Of a stretch of DNA of 64,000 nucleotides, positions 21,422-29,434 are shown piece by piece (the first letter of the stretch is position 1; the number at the start of each line of letters is the position of its first letter). The position numbers and the translations under genes were made by a program. Below the pieces are notes generated by a model that was not told where the DNA came from, searched no databases, and saw only the letters and a program-made list of their open reading frames with translations. The stretch is from JACDCA01 sp963810305 (GTDB lineage: Bacteria > Acidobacteriota > Vicinamibacteria > Vicinamibacterales > 2-12-FULL-66-21), in contig CAWEMY010000011.1 in the NCBI GenBank assembly GCA_963810305.1, positions 434,001 through 498,000 on the forward strand, read 5' to 3'.

Positions 21422-22714
21422 TCACGGGACGACACCCGGCAGCGCCGTCCTGGGAATCCACAGCATCAGATCGGGGAACAAGACGGCAATGGCGACGACG
21501 ATCAGTGAGATCACGTAGAACGGCACCATCGCCCTCATGGCGGTAGCGATGGAGATCTTGGCGAGGTCCGCCGCAATCAGGAGGCACAACCCATACGGCG
21601 GCGTAATCAAGCCGATCGCCAGCGTGAGAACGACGACGATCCCCATGTGATAGGGGTTGATGCCGACGCTCGCGCCCATGGGGCCGATGATCGGCTGCAG
21701 AATGATGATGGCCGGCACGGCATCCATGAACGTACCGATGATCAGAAACACCAGCACCACGATCGCGAACACGCTGTACTGCGACCCGAGCAGTCCCATT
21801 CTGTCGCACCAGCCCACGGCTGCCTGCGGAATACCGTAGAACGCGAGCAGCCATCCCCACAGCGAAGCCGCCGCTACGCAGAGCAGCGACAGCGAGAACA
21901 GACCGATGCTGTCCCCTGTGACGGTGAAAAGGCGCCGAGGTCCGAGCGTTCGATAGGCTGCCGCCAGCAGGATCACGTAAAGGGCCGATACGACCGACGC
22001 CTCCGTGGCGGTGAAAATGCCGCCGATGATCCCCCCGATGACGATGACCGGGATCAGGAGAGGAAGCCACGCGGAGCGCGTGGCCGTCAGGAGCCCTCGA
22101 CCTGAGAACTGCGTTGTCGCGCCGATTCCGAGGCGCGACGCCACGTGCCACGAATAGACCATCTGGAGAATGCCGATCATGATGCCGGGAACGATGCCCG
22201 TGAGGAACAACGCACCCACTGAGACGCCACCCGTGGCGGCGTAAACGATCATCATGAGGCTGGGTGGGATGATGTTGCCCAGCGTGGAGGACGCCGCCGT
22301 CAGATCCGCCGTGAATCCGGGTGGATACCCCTCCCGTTTCATCGCCGGGATCATGACTGAGCCGACGCCGAGCGTCTCCGCGGAAGACACGCCCGAGATG
22401 CCCGCGAAAATCATGCAGACGGTCACGTTCACGTGTGCCAGCCCGCCTCGCATCTGACCGACCATCGCGCGTGCGAGATCGATCAGCCGAACAGAAAAGC
22501 CAGCCTCGTTCATCATCTGGCCGACGAGCAGGAAGAACGGGACCGCGAGGAGCGGAAAGTTGTTCAATCCCACCCACATCCGCTGAGGAACGATGGCGAG
22601 AGGTACGTCCCCCTGTATCCAGATCACCAGGGTGGAAGAGACGAACATGGCGAATGCGATCGGGACGCGAAAGAGACACAGAGCGAGAAACAGCGCGAGG
22701 AGAAAGATGAACAT
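21422..22714 (-). CDS. dctM: TRAP transporter large permease
   Basis: 430 residues, about twelve hydrophobic segments, inner membrane. Signature stretches include FLLVGQMMNEAGFSVRL, the IFAGISGVSSAETLGVGSVM segment of the ion-transporter superfamily fold, and GNIIPPSLMMIVYA. Starts 6 bases after dctQ. The matching periplasmic binding protein is encoded on the other strand at 25399. Works with DctQ and DctP in Na+-driven uptake of an organic acid; the neighbouring rhamnonate dehydratase-like gene suggests a sugar acid (inference). Confidence 0.95.
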   Translation of the reverse strand: MFIFLLALFLALCLFRVPIAFAMFVSSTLVIWIQGDVPLAIVPQRMWVGLNNFPLLAVPFFLLVGQMMNEAGFSVRLIDLARAMVGQMRGGLAHVNVTVCMIFAGISGVSSAETLGVGSVMIPAMKREGYPPGFTADLTAASSTLGNIIPPSLMMIVYAATGGVSVGALFLTGIVPGIMIGILQMVYSWHVASRLGIGATTQFSGRGLLTATRSAWLPLLIPVIVIGGIIGGIFTATEASVVSALYVILLAAAYRTLGPRRLFTVTGDSIGLFSLSLLCVAAASLWGWLLAFYGIPQAAVGWCDRMGLLGSQYSVFAIVVLVFLIIGTFMDAVPAIIILQPIIGPMGASVGINPYHMGIVVVLTLAIGLITPPYGLCLLIAADLAKISIATAMRAMVPFYVISLIVVAIAVLFPDLMLWIPRTALPGVVP

Positions 22715-22720
22715 GAAACG

Positions 22721-23272
22721 CTACTCTGCGGTCGGCGGCGGCGGAGGCGTCGGCCCGCGCCCCTCACGAAACGCCGCCCAGTCGACGAGCAGGTTCGCGG
22801 CGGCATAAATGATCGACAGCGCAGCGAACGTTGGAATGGCGGCGTAGACCAACGCCATGTTCACGCGCGAGTTGCTCGCGGTGCGGAAGAGGCCGACCTG
22901 CGTATAGCCGACGCCTTCGGCGAGGAGCAGCAACGAGAATCCGACCACGAAGACGTCAGGAACGATGTCGAGCAGAAAGCGAAGCGCCTCGCCGGAGCCT
23001 TGGCGAAGGCGGGCGCCCGACGTCCGTCCTCCGGTCACGTCGATCACGAAGTGACGGCGATCCTTCACGCTCATCGCTGCGCCGAGCAGAACGACCCAGA
23101 AGAACAGGAATCGAGCAACTTCCTCCGACCAGATGATGGGCGCGTGGAGCACGAAGCGCGTCAGGACCTGAAGCGCCACGACGCCGGTCAGCAACGCAAA
23201 AAGCACGGTGGCGATCACGCGGTTGATGCCAACCAGAATCGCGACGCTCTCCTGGATCTTGCGCAGAGGCAT
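22721..23272 (-). CDS. dctQ: TRAP transporter small permease
   Basis: 183 residues with four hydrophobic segments, the expected topology for DctQ; contains LTRFVLHAPIIWSEEVARFLF and GAAMSVKDRRHF, typical of the family. Gaps of 7 bases to the upstream dehydratase gene and 6 bases to dctM indicate one operon. A loop segment TSGARLRQGSGEA is encoded by a family D repeat (22986-23018) and looks inserted. The C-terminal tail is a short proline-rich run. Confidence 0.93.
   Translation of the reverse strand: MPLRKIQESVAILVGINRVIATVLFALLTGVVALQVLTRFVLHAPIIWSEEVARFLFFWVVLLGAAMSVKDRRHFVIDVTGGRTSGARLRQGSGEALRFLLDIVPDVFVVGFSLLLLAEGVGYTQVGLFRTASNSRVNMALVYAAIPTFAALSIIYAAANLLVDWAAFREGRGPTPPPPPTAE
22986..23018. 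repeat. Dispersed GC-rich repeat, family D, inside dctQ
   Basis: Shares about 27 bases with the copy in the PSD1 gene at 52686-52728 (core GCCTTGGCG, A or G, AGGCGGGCG). It is read in frame as GARLRQGSGEA in dctQ but in a different frame in the other gene, so the similarity is at DNA and not protein level. Confidence 0.65.
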
Positions 23273-23279
23273 CGGCGGA

Positions 23280-24452
23280 CTACTCGAGCACGGTGAACTG
23301 GCGCAACGCGTCTTCCTTGATCGACAGCCCGAGGCCGGGCACGTCGTCAGGCAGGTCGATCACACCGTTGGCCGGCGTGGGTTCGCCGTCGAAAATGTAC
23401 CAGAACAACTCGTTGCCGACCTCCACGTCGACCGGAGGAAAGTACTCGGCCATCGGCGAATTGAGGCTGGCCATTACGATGTGGTAGTTGTGCATCTGAC
23501 CGGCGTGAGGGACGACCGGCACTGAGTACGACTCCGCCAGCGCCGCGATCTTGCGGGCCTGGGTGATGCCGCCCACACGGTTGGTGTCGAACTGCACGTA
23601 ATCGAGGGCGTTCGCCTGGAGGAGATCGCGAAATTCGTAGACGGTGAAGCCGTGTTCTCCTCCTGCAATCGGGATGCGGCCCATCGCCTTGAGCGCCGCA
23701 TACCCGCCCGCATCGTCCGGGATTACCGGTTCCTCCAGCCACCGCAGATTGAAAGGCTCGAGCAGTGGAATCATCCGGCGCGCATAGTCGAGCGTCCATC
23801 CCATGTACGCATCGGCCATGATGTCGATCCCGTCGCCGACGGTTTCCCTCACAGTCCGCACGAGATCGACGTTCCGGTGCATCCCGGCCGCGCCGTCGGT
23901 CGGACCCCAGCCGAACCGCAGCTTCATCGCCGAGTAGCCTTCGGCCTTGTACTTCGCCGCCTCAGCGGCGAGGGAGTCCAGCGGCTGACTGTAAAGCCGG
24001 CTGGCGTACACCGGGACCACCGGTTTTGTACGTCCGCCCAGCAGCCGGAAGACCGGCTGCCCCGACGCCTTGCCGAGCAGATCCCACAGCGCAATGTCGA
24101 CGGCGCTGATCGCGACCATGCCGACGCCTTTGCGGCCGAATGCCATCGTCCGGCGGTACATGTGCTGCCACAGAAACTCCGTATTCCACGGATCCGCACC
24201 AATGAGGAGCGGCTTCAGGTACACGTCAATCGCCTGTTTGGTCAGGCGCGGCGCCAGAGCGGCGTTGCCGATGCCCACATGCCCGCTGTCAGTGAACACC
24301 TCGACGATGAGCCAGCCGTGGAAGCGGAAACCGGCCATTGAATCGGCCGGCAGCGACAGGAGGTCCATTGGATTCGTGCAGAAATGCGGCTGCGGCGGCA
24401 CCGTCGGCCCCTGCCACTCGACGACGCGTGTACGGACTTCTGTAATTTTCAT
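23280..24452 (-). CDS. Enolase-superfamily sugar-acid dehydratase, L-rhamnonate dehydratase-like
   Basis: 390 residues, cytoplasmic. N-terminal capping domain followed by a (beta/alpha)7-beta barrel. KLRFGWGP aligns with the rhamnonate dehydratase KMPTHWGP region. Putative metal ligands are D in IMADAYMGW, E in RWLEEP and E in AGGEHG; a late VVPHAG histidine would be catalytic. Dehydrates an acid sugar to a 2-keto-3-deoxy acid; L-rhamnonate or L-fuconate-type acids are likeliest from family similarity. First gene of a minus-strand block with dctQ and dctM. Only 36 bases separate its start from the divergent dehydrogenase gene. Confidence 0.85.
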   Translation of the reverse strand: MKITEVRTRVVEWQGPTVPPQPHFCTNPMDLLSLPADSMAGFRFHGWLIVEVFTDSGHVGIGNAALAPRLTKQAIDVYLKPLLIGADPWNTEFLWQHMYRRTMAFGRKGVGMVAISAVDIALWDLLGKASGQPVFRLLGGRTKPVVPVYASRLYSQPLDSLAAEAAKYKAEGYSAMKLRFGWGPTDGAAGMHRNVDLVRTVRETVGDGIDIMADAYMGWTLDYARRMIPLLEPFNLRWLEEPVIPDDAGGYAALKAMGRIPIAGGEHGFTVYEFRDLLQANALDYVQFDTNRVGGITQARKIAALAESYSVPVVPHAGQMHNYHIVMASLNSPMAEYFPPVDVEVGNELFWYIFDGEPTPANGVIDLPDDVPGLGLSIKEDALRQFTVLE

Positions 24453-24488
24453 TTGTCGCCGAATGATAGTGTGATTCAGGAGTCGCTC

Positions 24489-25409
24489 ATGACCAGGGTC
24501 GCTGTATTAGGAGTCGGCGTAATGGGCGGGGGAATGGCCCGCCGCCTTCTAGCCGCGGGGTTTCCGCTGACGGTCTGGAACCGCACACCGGAACGCGCAA
24601 ATCCTCTGGAACAGGAAGGTGCGGTGCGCGCGGACACGGCTCGCGACGCGGCTGCCAGTGCGGATGTGATCCTCAGCATGGTGGCGGATGATGAGGCGTC
24701 GCGTGCGGTGTGGACGGGCACGACGGGGGCACTGGACGCGGCCAGGCCTGGCGTACTGCTGATCGAGTCGAGCACGCTCTCGCCTTCGTGGGTCGAGGAG
24801 CTCGCAGCGAGAGCTTCGCAGCGGGACTGCCAGTTCCTCGAAGCGCCGGTGACTGGAAGCCGGACGCACGCCGCCAACGGAGAGCTGTTGTTCCTCGCCG
24901 GCGGCGGCGCCGCCGCCCTGGAGCGCGCCCGTCCGTTGCTCGCCGTGCTCGGCCGCGGCGTGGTGCATCTCGGTCCGACTGGCAGCGGCGCCCGCATGAA
25001 GTTGATCAATAACTTCGTTTGCGGCGTGCAGGCTGCGGCGCTGGCGGAGGCGATTACGCTCATCGAACGCAGCGGGCTCGCCCTGGACGCGGCACTCAGC
25101 ATTCTGCTCAGTGGCGCGCCGGGTAGCCCGCTCGTCAACGCCGTCGCGCCACGGATGACGTCGCGCGACTACACGGTGGCCTTCATGCTCGCGCTCATGC
25201 GGAAAGATTTGACGTATGCGATGGCCGAAGGGGACGCCAACGGCGTGACGCTCAGTACCGCTGCGGCCGCGCGCCGTCTGTTCGATGCCGCTGTTGAAGG
25301 CGGATGGGGCCAGCAGGACTTCTCGGCGGTCATCGAGGCCGTCCGCAGGGCCGCCTTGCCTGATTCGCGGCGTGAGGCCGCCCCGAAGATCACGCCACAT
25401 GCCTCGTGA
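24489..25409 (+). CDS. Beta-hydroxyacid dehydrogenase (GarR/3-hydroxyisobutyrate dehydrogenase family)
   Basis: 306 residues, cytoplasmic NAD(P)H enzyme. Rossmann motif GVGVMGGGMARRL near residues 8-20, substrate motif APVTGSRTHAANGEL, and catalytic lysine in GARMKLINNF. The start ATG has AGGAG 8 bases upstream (24478-24482). Tartronate semialdehyde reductase-like enzymes reduce short aldehyde acids from sugar-acid breakdown, which fits the divergent dehydratase and TRAP genes. Its end overlaps the dctP start by 11 bases. Confidence 0.88.
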   Translation: MTRVAVLGVGVMGGGMARRLLAAGFPLTVWNRTPERANPLEQEGAVRADTARDAAASADVILSMVADDEASRAVWTGTTGALDAARPGVLLIESSTLSPSWVEELAARASQRDCQFLEAPVTGSRTHAANGELLFLAGGGAAALERARPLLAVLGRGVVHLGPTGSGARMKLINNFVCGVQAAALAEAITLIERSGLALDAALSILLSGAPGSPLVNAVAPRMTSRDYTVAFMLALMRKDLTYAMAEGDANGVTLSTAAAARRLFDAAVEGGWGQQDFSAVIEAVRRAALPDSRREAAPKITPHAS

Positions 25410-26394
25410 GGCCCGGCGTACGATCATCGTGTTCATCGCAGCGGCCATGCTGATGATCGCATGTACGCCGCCGCGTGCCGAGTTCGAGTTGACCCTCGGC
25501 CACGATCAGGCGGACGGGCACCCGTACGACCTGGGGGTGAAGCGGTTCGCCGAGCGCGTGAAGCACGCCACCGGCGGCGCGGTCAACATCAAGGTGTTCC
25601 CGTCGGGGCAACTCGGCGACTCGCCCGAGCAATTCGAGGGGCTGAGGCTCGGCACGCAGGATCTGGCGCTTGCAGCCTTCAGTCACGCCAGCCAGTTCTG
25701 TACGGCGTTCGGCCTCTTCGGCGCGCCATTTCTGTTTGAAGACGAAGCGCACTTTGCGGCGGTGTTCGACGGCGAGGTCGGCGGCCTCCTCGACTCGTCA
25801 TGCCGCGAACAGTACAGAGTCAGCCTGATCTCGACGTTCACCTCAGGGTACCGTCTGCTCCTCAACTCCAGACGGCCGGTCAGGAGCGCGGCAGATCTGG
25901 CAGGTCTGAAGATCCGCGTCATGGCCGGCGAGGCGGATGCCCGCACGTGGCAGATCTTCGGCGCAATTCCCGCGCCCATGCCGTACTCCGAGGTGTATTC
26001 GGCGCTGCAGGCAGGCGTAATCGACGGTGCGGAGAACGAGCCTGTGTCGATTCTCTCGAATCGGTTCTATGAGACCGCGCCACACTTCGCGCTCACCAAT
26101 CATCTGGTGCTGCCGATGGGACTGTTCATGAGCGAGCGCACGCTGAAGAGGCTGCCGGAACCGTATCGCAAGCATCTCTGGCAGGAAGCACGTGACGCGG
26201 CGACCTGGCAGCGAGCCTTCATCATCACGCGCAATGCCCAGGCTCTCGCGGAGATGCAGCAGAAGTTTGGCGTTCGTGTGTCCGAACTGGACTCCAAGGA
26301 GCTTCGCGGGACCGGTGCAGCGATCCAGGATTACATGGCAGAGAAACTCGGCCTGCAGGATCTGCTCGCGAAGGTCCGCGCCGCGGCGAATTGA
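25399..26394 (+). CDS. dctP: TRAP transporter substrate-binding lipoprotein
   Basis: 331 residues. The N-terminal hydrophobic segment ends in a lipobox LMIAC (Cys22), so the protein is probably membrane-anchored. Conserved DctP features are LGHDQADGHPYDLGVKRF, the AGLKIRVM strand with the carboxylate-binding arginine, and an EVYSALQAGVIDGAENEP segment. Overlaps the upstream dehydrogenase gene by 11 bases. Partner permeases DctQ/DctM are divergent on the minus strand, an unusual split for one transporter. Confidence 0.93.
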   Translation: MPREARRTIIVFIAAAMLMIACTPPRAEFELTLGHDQADGHPYDLGVKRFAERVKHATGGAVNIKVFPSGQLGDSPEQFEGLRLGTQDLALAAFSHASQFCTAFGLFGAPFLFEDEAHFAAVFDGEVGGLLDSSCREQYRVSLISTFTSGYRLLLNSRRPVRSAADLAGLKIRVMAGEADARTWQIFGAIPAPMPYSEVYSALQAGVIDGAENEPVSILSNRFYETAPHFALTNHLVLPMGLFMSERTLKRLPEPYRKHLWQEARDAATWQRAFIITRNAQALAEMQQKFGVRVSELDSKELRGTGAAIQDYMAEKLGLQDLLAKVRAAAN

Positions 26395-26400
26395 CGGGCG

Positions 26401-26447
26401 GAGGGGCGGTTCGCGACGGTAGGGGGCGGTTCACGAACCGCCCCTAC
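26401..26447. repeat. Palindromic repeat, family A, imperfect copy at a convergent gene end
   Basis: A 29-base hairpin at 26419-26447 (left arm GTAGGGGGCGGTTC, right arm GAACCGCCCCTAC, loop AC), preceded by a partial copy GAGGGGCGGTTCGCGA at 26401-26416. It lies between dctP (ends 26394) and the convergent GH31 gene, whose TAG stop (26444-26446) is part of the right arm. Could act as a two-way terminator, but it lacks a clear T-tract. Confidence 0.8.
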
Positions 26448-28816
26448 AACTCCAGACGCATTCGCACACCGGTGTATGTCACTTCCCGAACCGTCCCTTC
26501 AGGCAACAACACCACCCTGAACACGCGTTTGCGGACTACGTTCGTCGCGCCTTTCGGCGCGCCGGGCTCGATCGTGAGCTGCTTCGCACGATCGTTCCAC
26601 ACCATTCGGGTCCACGTGCCTTTCGCCTCGAGATAATCCTGACTGATCCCGTCGTCCTCGTACAACGTGTATTCGCCGTCCGCGCCCTGGTAGATCCTGA
26701 GCGTCGTCGGCTCGCTGACCGGTTCACTGGTGTACTGGCGCACCGGGTCGAAGGGAATGATCGCCCCTGCTCGGACATAAATCGGCATCGTGGCGAGATC
26801 CACTTGCCGCGTCACGTCCCGTCCGCCGGTTGATTTCGTATTCGTCCACCAGTCGTACCACTCGCCGGTCGGGAGATACACCTCGCGGGAACTTGCGCCC
26901 TTCGTGAAGACCGGTGCGACCAGCAGATCGCGCCCCCACATGAACTGGGTGCCAAGAGCGCGCGCGCGCGCGTCATCCGGATAGTGGAGCCACATGGCGC
27001 GCATCAGCGGCATGCCGGTGTCACGCGCTTCCCGCGCCAGGGTGTAGGTGTAGGGCAGGAGCTGGTAGCGCAGCTCGGCGTACTTCTTCGCAACCGGTTC
27101 GATCGCCGGATTGTTCATCTCCGACATCAGGATGTTGCGCCGGTCATCGGGGGGAATGGGTGCGTTGTTGTTGCCGTACTCCTGAGGGCCCCTGTCGCTC
27201 GATCCCCAGCCCCAGGGCAGACGGGTCCACCACACCCTGCCGTGCGAGCGAAAGGAACCACAGAAGGCGGCGAACTGAAACCATCGCGCGTACAGCTCGC
27301 CGGTGAGCTCGCTGTTCGGGTAGAACCCGCCGATGTCGGAACCCCAGTACGGCGCGATGCTGAGCGAATAGTTGATGCCGACGGCGATCTGGGCCTCGAG
27401 CGTCTTCCACGAGCTGTCGGTGTCGCCCGACCAGACCCACCCGCCCCACTGCGCGATGCCGGGGTAGCCGTTGCGCTGCAGGCTCCACGGGCGTACGTTC
27501 GGCTGGGTCGAGAGATGCCCCTGGTAGTAGAGCTGGTGCCGCTTGATGCGCTCGAACAGGTTGAACCAGTCGCCTTCGTCGGGCCAGAAGGCGTCGATCC
27601 CCGCTTTGAGCAACGGCACGTGTTGCTGCCAGTAATTGTGGATGTGCGATGGGTCGAGTAGGGGCGGTTCGCGAACCGCCCCTACACTGCCGGGTCGAGG
27701 GGGGATTGTTCCATGCAGCGTCGGCAGCTTGTCTCGATCCCACGGCACCATGTGGACGACAACCTTTGCGTGACGCGCGTGCATGTCGGCGATGACCGCG
27801 TTCGGGTCGCGCTTGAACACCTCCGGGTTGAAGTCGAAGGACGGCTGTCTGGTGTTCCACCCCCGTGGCACGAAGCCGGTGCCGAGGTAGATCACCGCGT
27901 CGAGCGGGATCCGCTTCCTGCGGAAGGTCTCGACGATGCCGAGCATCTGGGTGTCGTCTTCGAGGGTGCGGTGCGATTGCATGTATCCGAGCGCCCAGAG
28001 CGGGGGCATCGCAGCCGGCCCGGTGATCACCGAAAAATCCTTCATCGCCTTTGCCGGATCATGCGCATCGAAGATGAAGAGGTCGTAAAGCCCGGGGACG
28101 ACCGCTTCCGGCGGCGGCAGGCCTTTCGCCAGACTCTGCTGCTGATTGCGTTCGTTCTGCGGCGCGCGGTCCGCATCGGTGGGCTTCCACGGCAGGAACA
28201 GGCCCCGATCGGCCTTGCGAAGATCGACCTGCCCCCAGGGCGCGGCGACAAACATGCCCCAGCCGCTCGTGCCGAGAAGCATCGCAACCGGATTGCGCGA
28301 ACCGTACATGTCGGCCTGCCAGCGCGGCTGCATCGTGTCGAGCTGCCCACGCCGGTCGAACTGCACCGGCTGCTGCCGCCAGGGTGTGCCCGGCTGCGGT
28401 CGTGGGCCACCTTCGCCCATGCCCAGTACCGGATGCTCGTCGAGCCTGAAGGAGAGACTCCCGTCCGTTTCGAACACAACTTCCTGTACGAGAAGGCCAT
28501 CGCTGTTCCTGACGCTGAGCGTCAGTGGATTCGCTCGTACGGCGACGGTCAGCGTGCCGACTTTTTTCTGGACCGGACTCGTGATCTGGCGCAGGCGCAG
28601 CGCCGGCGCCGGATACGGCCTCGGAGCGACGGCAGGGTTGACGGGAAAGTCGTCTGTAAAGCTCACCGGCTTCAACGTGACGCGGATGCTCCGGTCGCCG
28701 GCTACTCGTACGTCGAGCTGCGCGGGCTGGCCGGCCGCTGTGATGCTTTGCGCATCGGCTGCCGCCGGGCCGACCAGCACTGCGATCACGACCAGGAATC
28801 GTCGGACTGTACGCAT
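26444..28816 (-). CDS. Secreted GH31-family glycoside hydrolase
   Basis: 790 residues with a signal peptide (to about ADAQ23). N-terminal beta-domain, then the GH31 barrel (LWALGYMQSHRTLEDD, DAVIYLGTGF), nucleophile region DAFWPDEGDW and acid/base region WSGDTDSSW, then C-terminal beta-domains. Expected to hydrolyse alpha-glucosides or alpha-xylosides outside the cytoplasm; specificity not predictable. A family A palindrome inside the gene (27658-27685) adds GSVGAVREPPLLDP just before the nucleophile loop. The stop codon is formed by another family A copy. A second GH31 starts at 62579. Confidence 0.9.
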   Translation of the reverse strand: MRTVRRFLVVIAVLVGPAAADAQSITAAGQPAQLDVRVAGDRSIRVTLKPVSFTDDFPVNPAVAPRPYPAPALRLRQITSPVQKKVGTLTVAVRANPLTLSVRNSDGLLVQEVVFETDGSLSFRLDEHPVLGMGEGGPRPQPGTPWRQQPVQFDRRGQLDTMQPRWQADMYGSRNPVAMLLGTSGWGMFVAAPWGQVDLRKADRGLFLPWKPTDADRAPQNERNQQQSLAKGLPPPEAVVPGLYDLFIFDAHDPAKAMKDFSVITGPAAMPPLWALGYMQSHRTLEDDTQMLGIVETFRRKRIPLDAVIYLGTGFVPRGWNTRQPSFDFNPEVFKRDPNAVIADMHARHAKVVVHMVPWDRDKLPTLHGTIPPRPGSVGAVREPPLLDPSHIHNYWQQHVPLLKAGIDAFWPDEGDWFNLFERIKRHQLYYQGHLSTQPNVRPWSLQRNGYPGIAQWGGWVWSGDTDSSWKTLEAQIAVGINYSLSIAPYWGSDIGGFYPNSELTGELYARWFQFAAFCGSFRSHGRVWWTRLPWGWGSSDRGPQEYGNNNAPIPPDDRRNILMSEMNNPAIEPVAKKYAELRYQLLPYTYTLAREARDTGMPLMRAMWLHYPDDARARALGTQFMWGRDLLVAPVFTKGASSREVYLPTGEWYDWWTNTKSTGGRDVTRQVDLATMPIYVRAGAIIPFDPVRQYTSEPVSEPTTLRIYQGADGEYTLYEDDGISQDYLEAKGTWTRMVWNDRAKQLTIEPGAPKGATNVVRKRVFRVVLLPEGTVREVTYTGVRMRLEL
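27658..27685. repeat. Perfect 28-bp palindrome, family A, in frame inside GH31
   Basis: Half-site GTAGGGGCGGTTCG followed directly by its exact reverse complement, no spacer. On the gene strand it encodes VGAVREPPL. Identical over all 28 bases to the copy in the S9 peptidase gene (61284-61311). Confidence 0.97.
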
Positions 28817-28834
28817 ATCGGTTGTCCGGTCCGT

Positions 28835-29374
28835 TCAGTTCTTCCGGTACATCGTCTTTGTCGTCGAGGGTTGGCCGCCCATCACCGCGCTTCGTGTCGT
28901 CTCGACCACGAGCGACGCCGGTGACTCCAGCGACAGGACCTGCCTGGTTTCACTCGTCATCGTCTCGCTCCCCTGAGAGGTTTTGAAGCTGTGCGACGTG
29001 GTGATCACCAGTTTGCTCCCGTCCCACGCTGTTCTCGAGAGCTGCTGCTGCGGCCCCCGGCCCATGTTGATGGTGTTCCTGCTCTCGGATCCGTCCAGCC
29101 GATACACGAACTTCATCGGCGGCTGCATGTCGCTGCGCGCGAACTGCGCGTACTCGATGGTAAGCGTCGTCGGATCCTGCGTCACGCTGATGTCGGTTCC
29201 CCACCCGCTTCCCATGCTGCCCGTCGCCGGTCCTCCGCCACGCTGTGTCGCGGCCGCCGGCGGGTCAGGCGCGAGGACCCACCTTCCGGAAAAGTTGGGC
29301 GTTGTCTGGGCCGTCAGGCTGGCCGCGCCGACGAGGGCCGATGCCACAGCCATCATTATTTCCACTACCCGCAT
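28835..29374 (-). CDS. Small secreted protein of unknown function
   Basis: 179 residues, signal peptide to about residue 23 (ASLTAQ), then NFSGRWVLAPD, a start often seen in acidobacterial secreted beta-rich proteins. The rest is rich in short beta-like segments (TTLTIEYAQF, KFVYRLDGSES) and polar residues with no catalytic motif that I can identify. Lies 18 bases upstream of the GH31 gene on the same strand and could be co-transcribed. A lipocalin-like fold is possible but only a guess. Confidence 0.75.
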   Translation of the reverse strand: MRVVEIMMAVASALVGAASLTAQTTPNFSGRWVLAPDPPAAATQRGGGPATGSMGSGWGTDISVTQDPTTLTIEYAQFARSDMQPPMKFVYRLDGSESRNTINMGRGPQQQLSRTAWDGSKLVITTSHSFKTSQGSETMTSETRQVLSLESPASLVVETTRSAVMGGQPSTTKTMYRKN

Positions 29375-29434
29375 AAGCAGCCTCGTCCGGAAGTTGAGAG
29401 ATAGTGTATGCCGCGACCAGCTGTGGAGGCGAAG

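Noticed and set aside
21327..22679. Long N-terminal extension of the HExxH peptidase frame up to 22679
   Set aside because: It overlaps dctM out of phase, is arginine/histidine-rich, and a signal peptide begins cleanly at 21326.
26419..26447. Classical intrinsic terminator
   Set aside because: The hairpin is strong but no T-tract follows in either direction, so I list it as a repeat with possible terminator action only.
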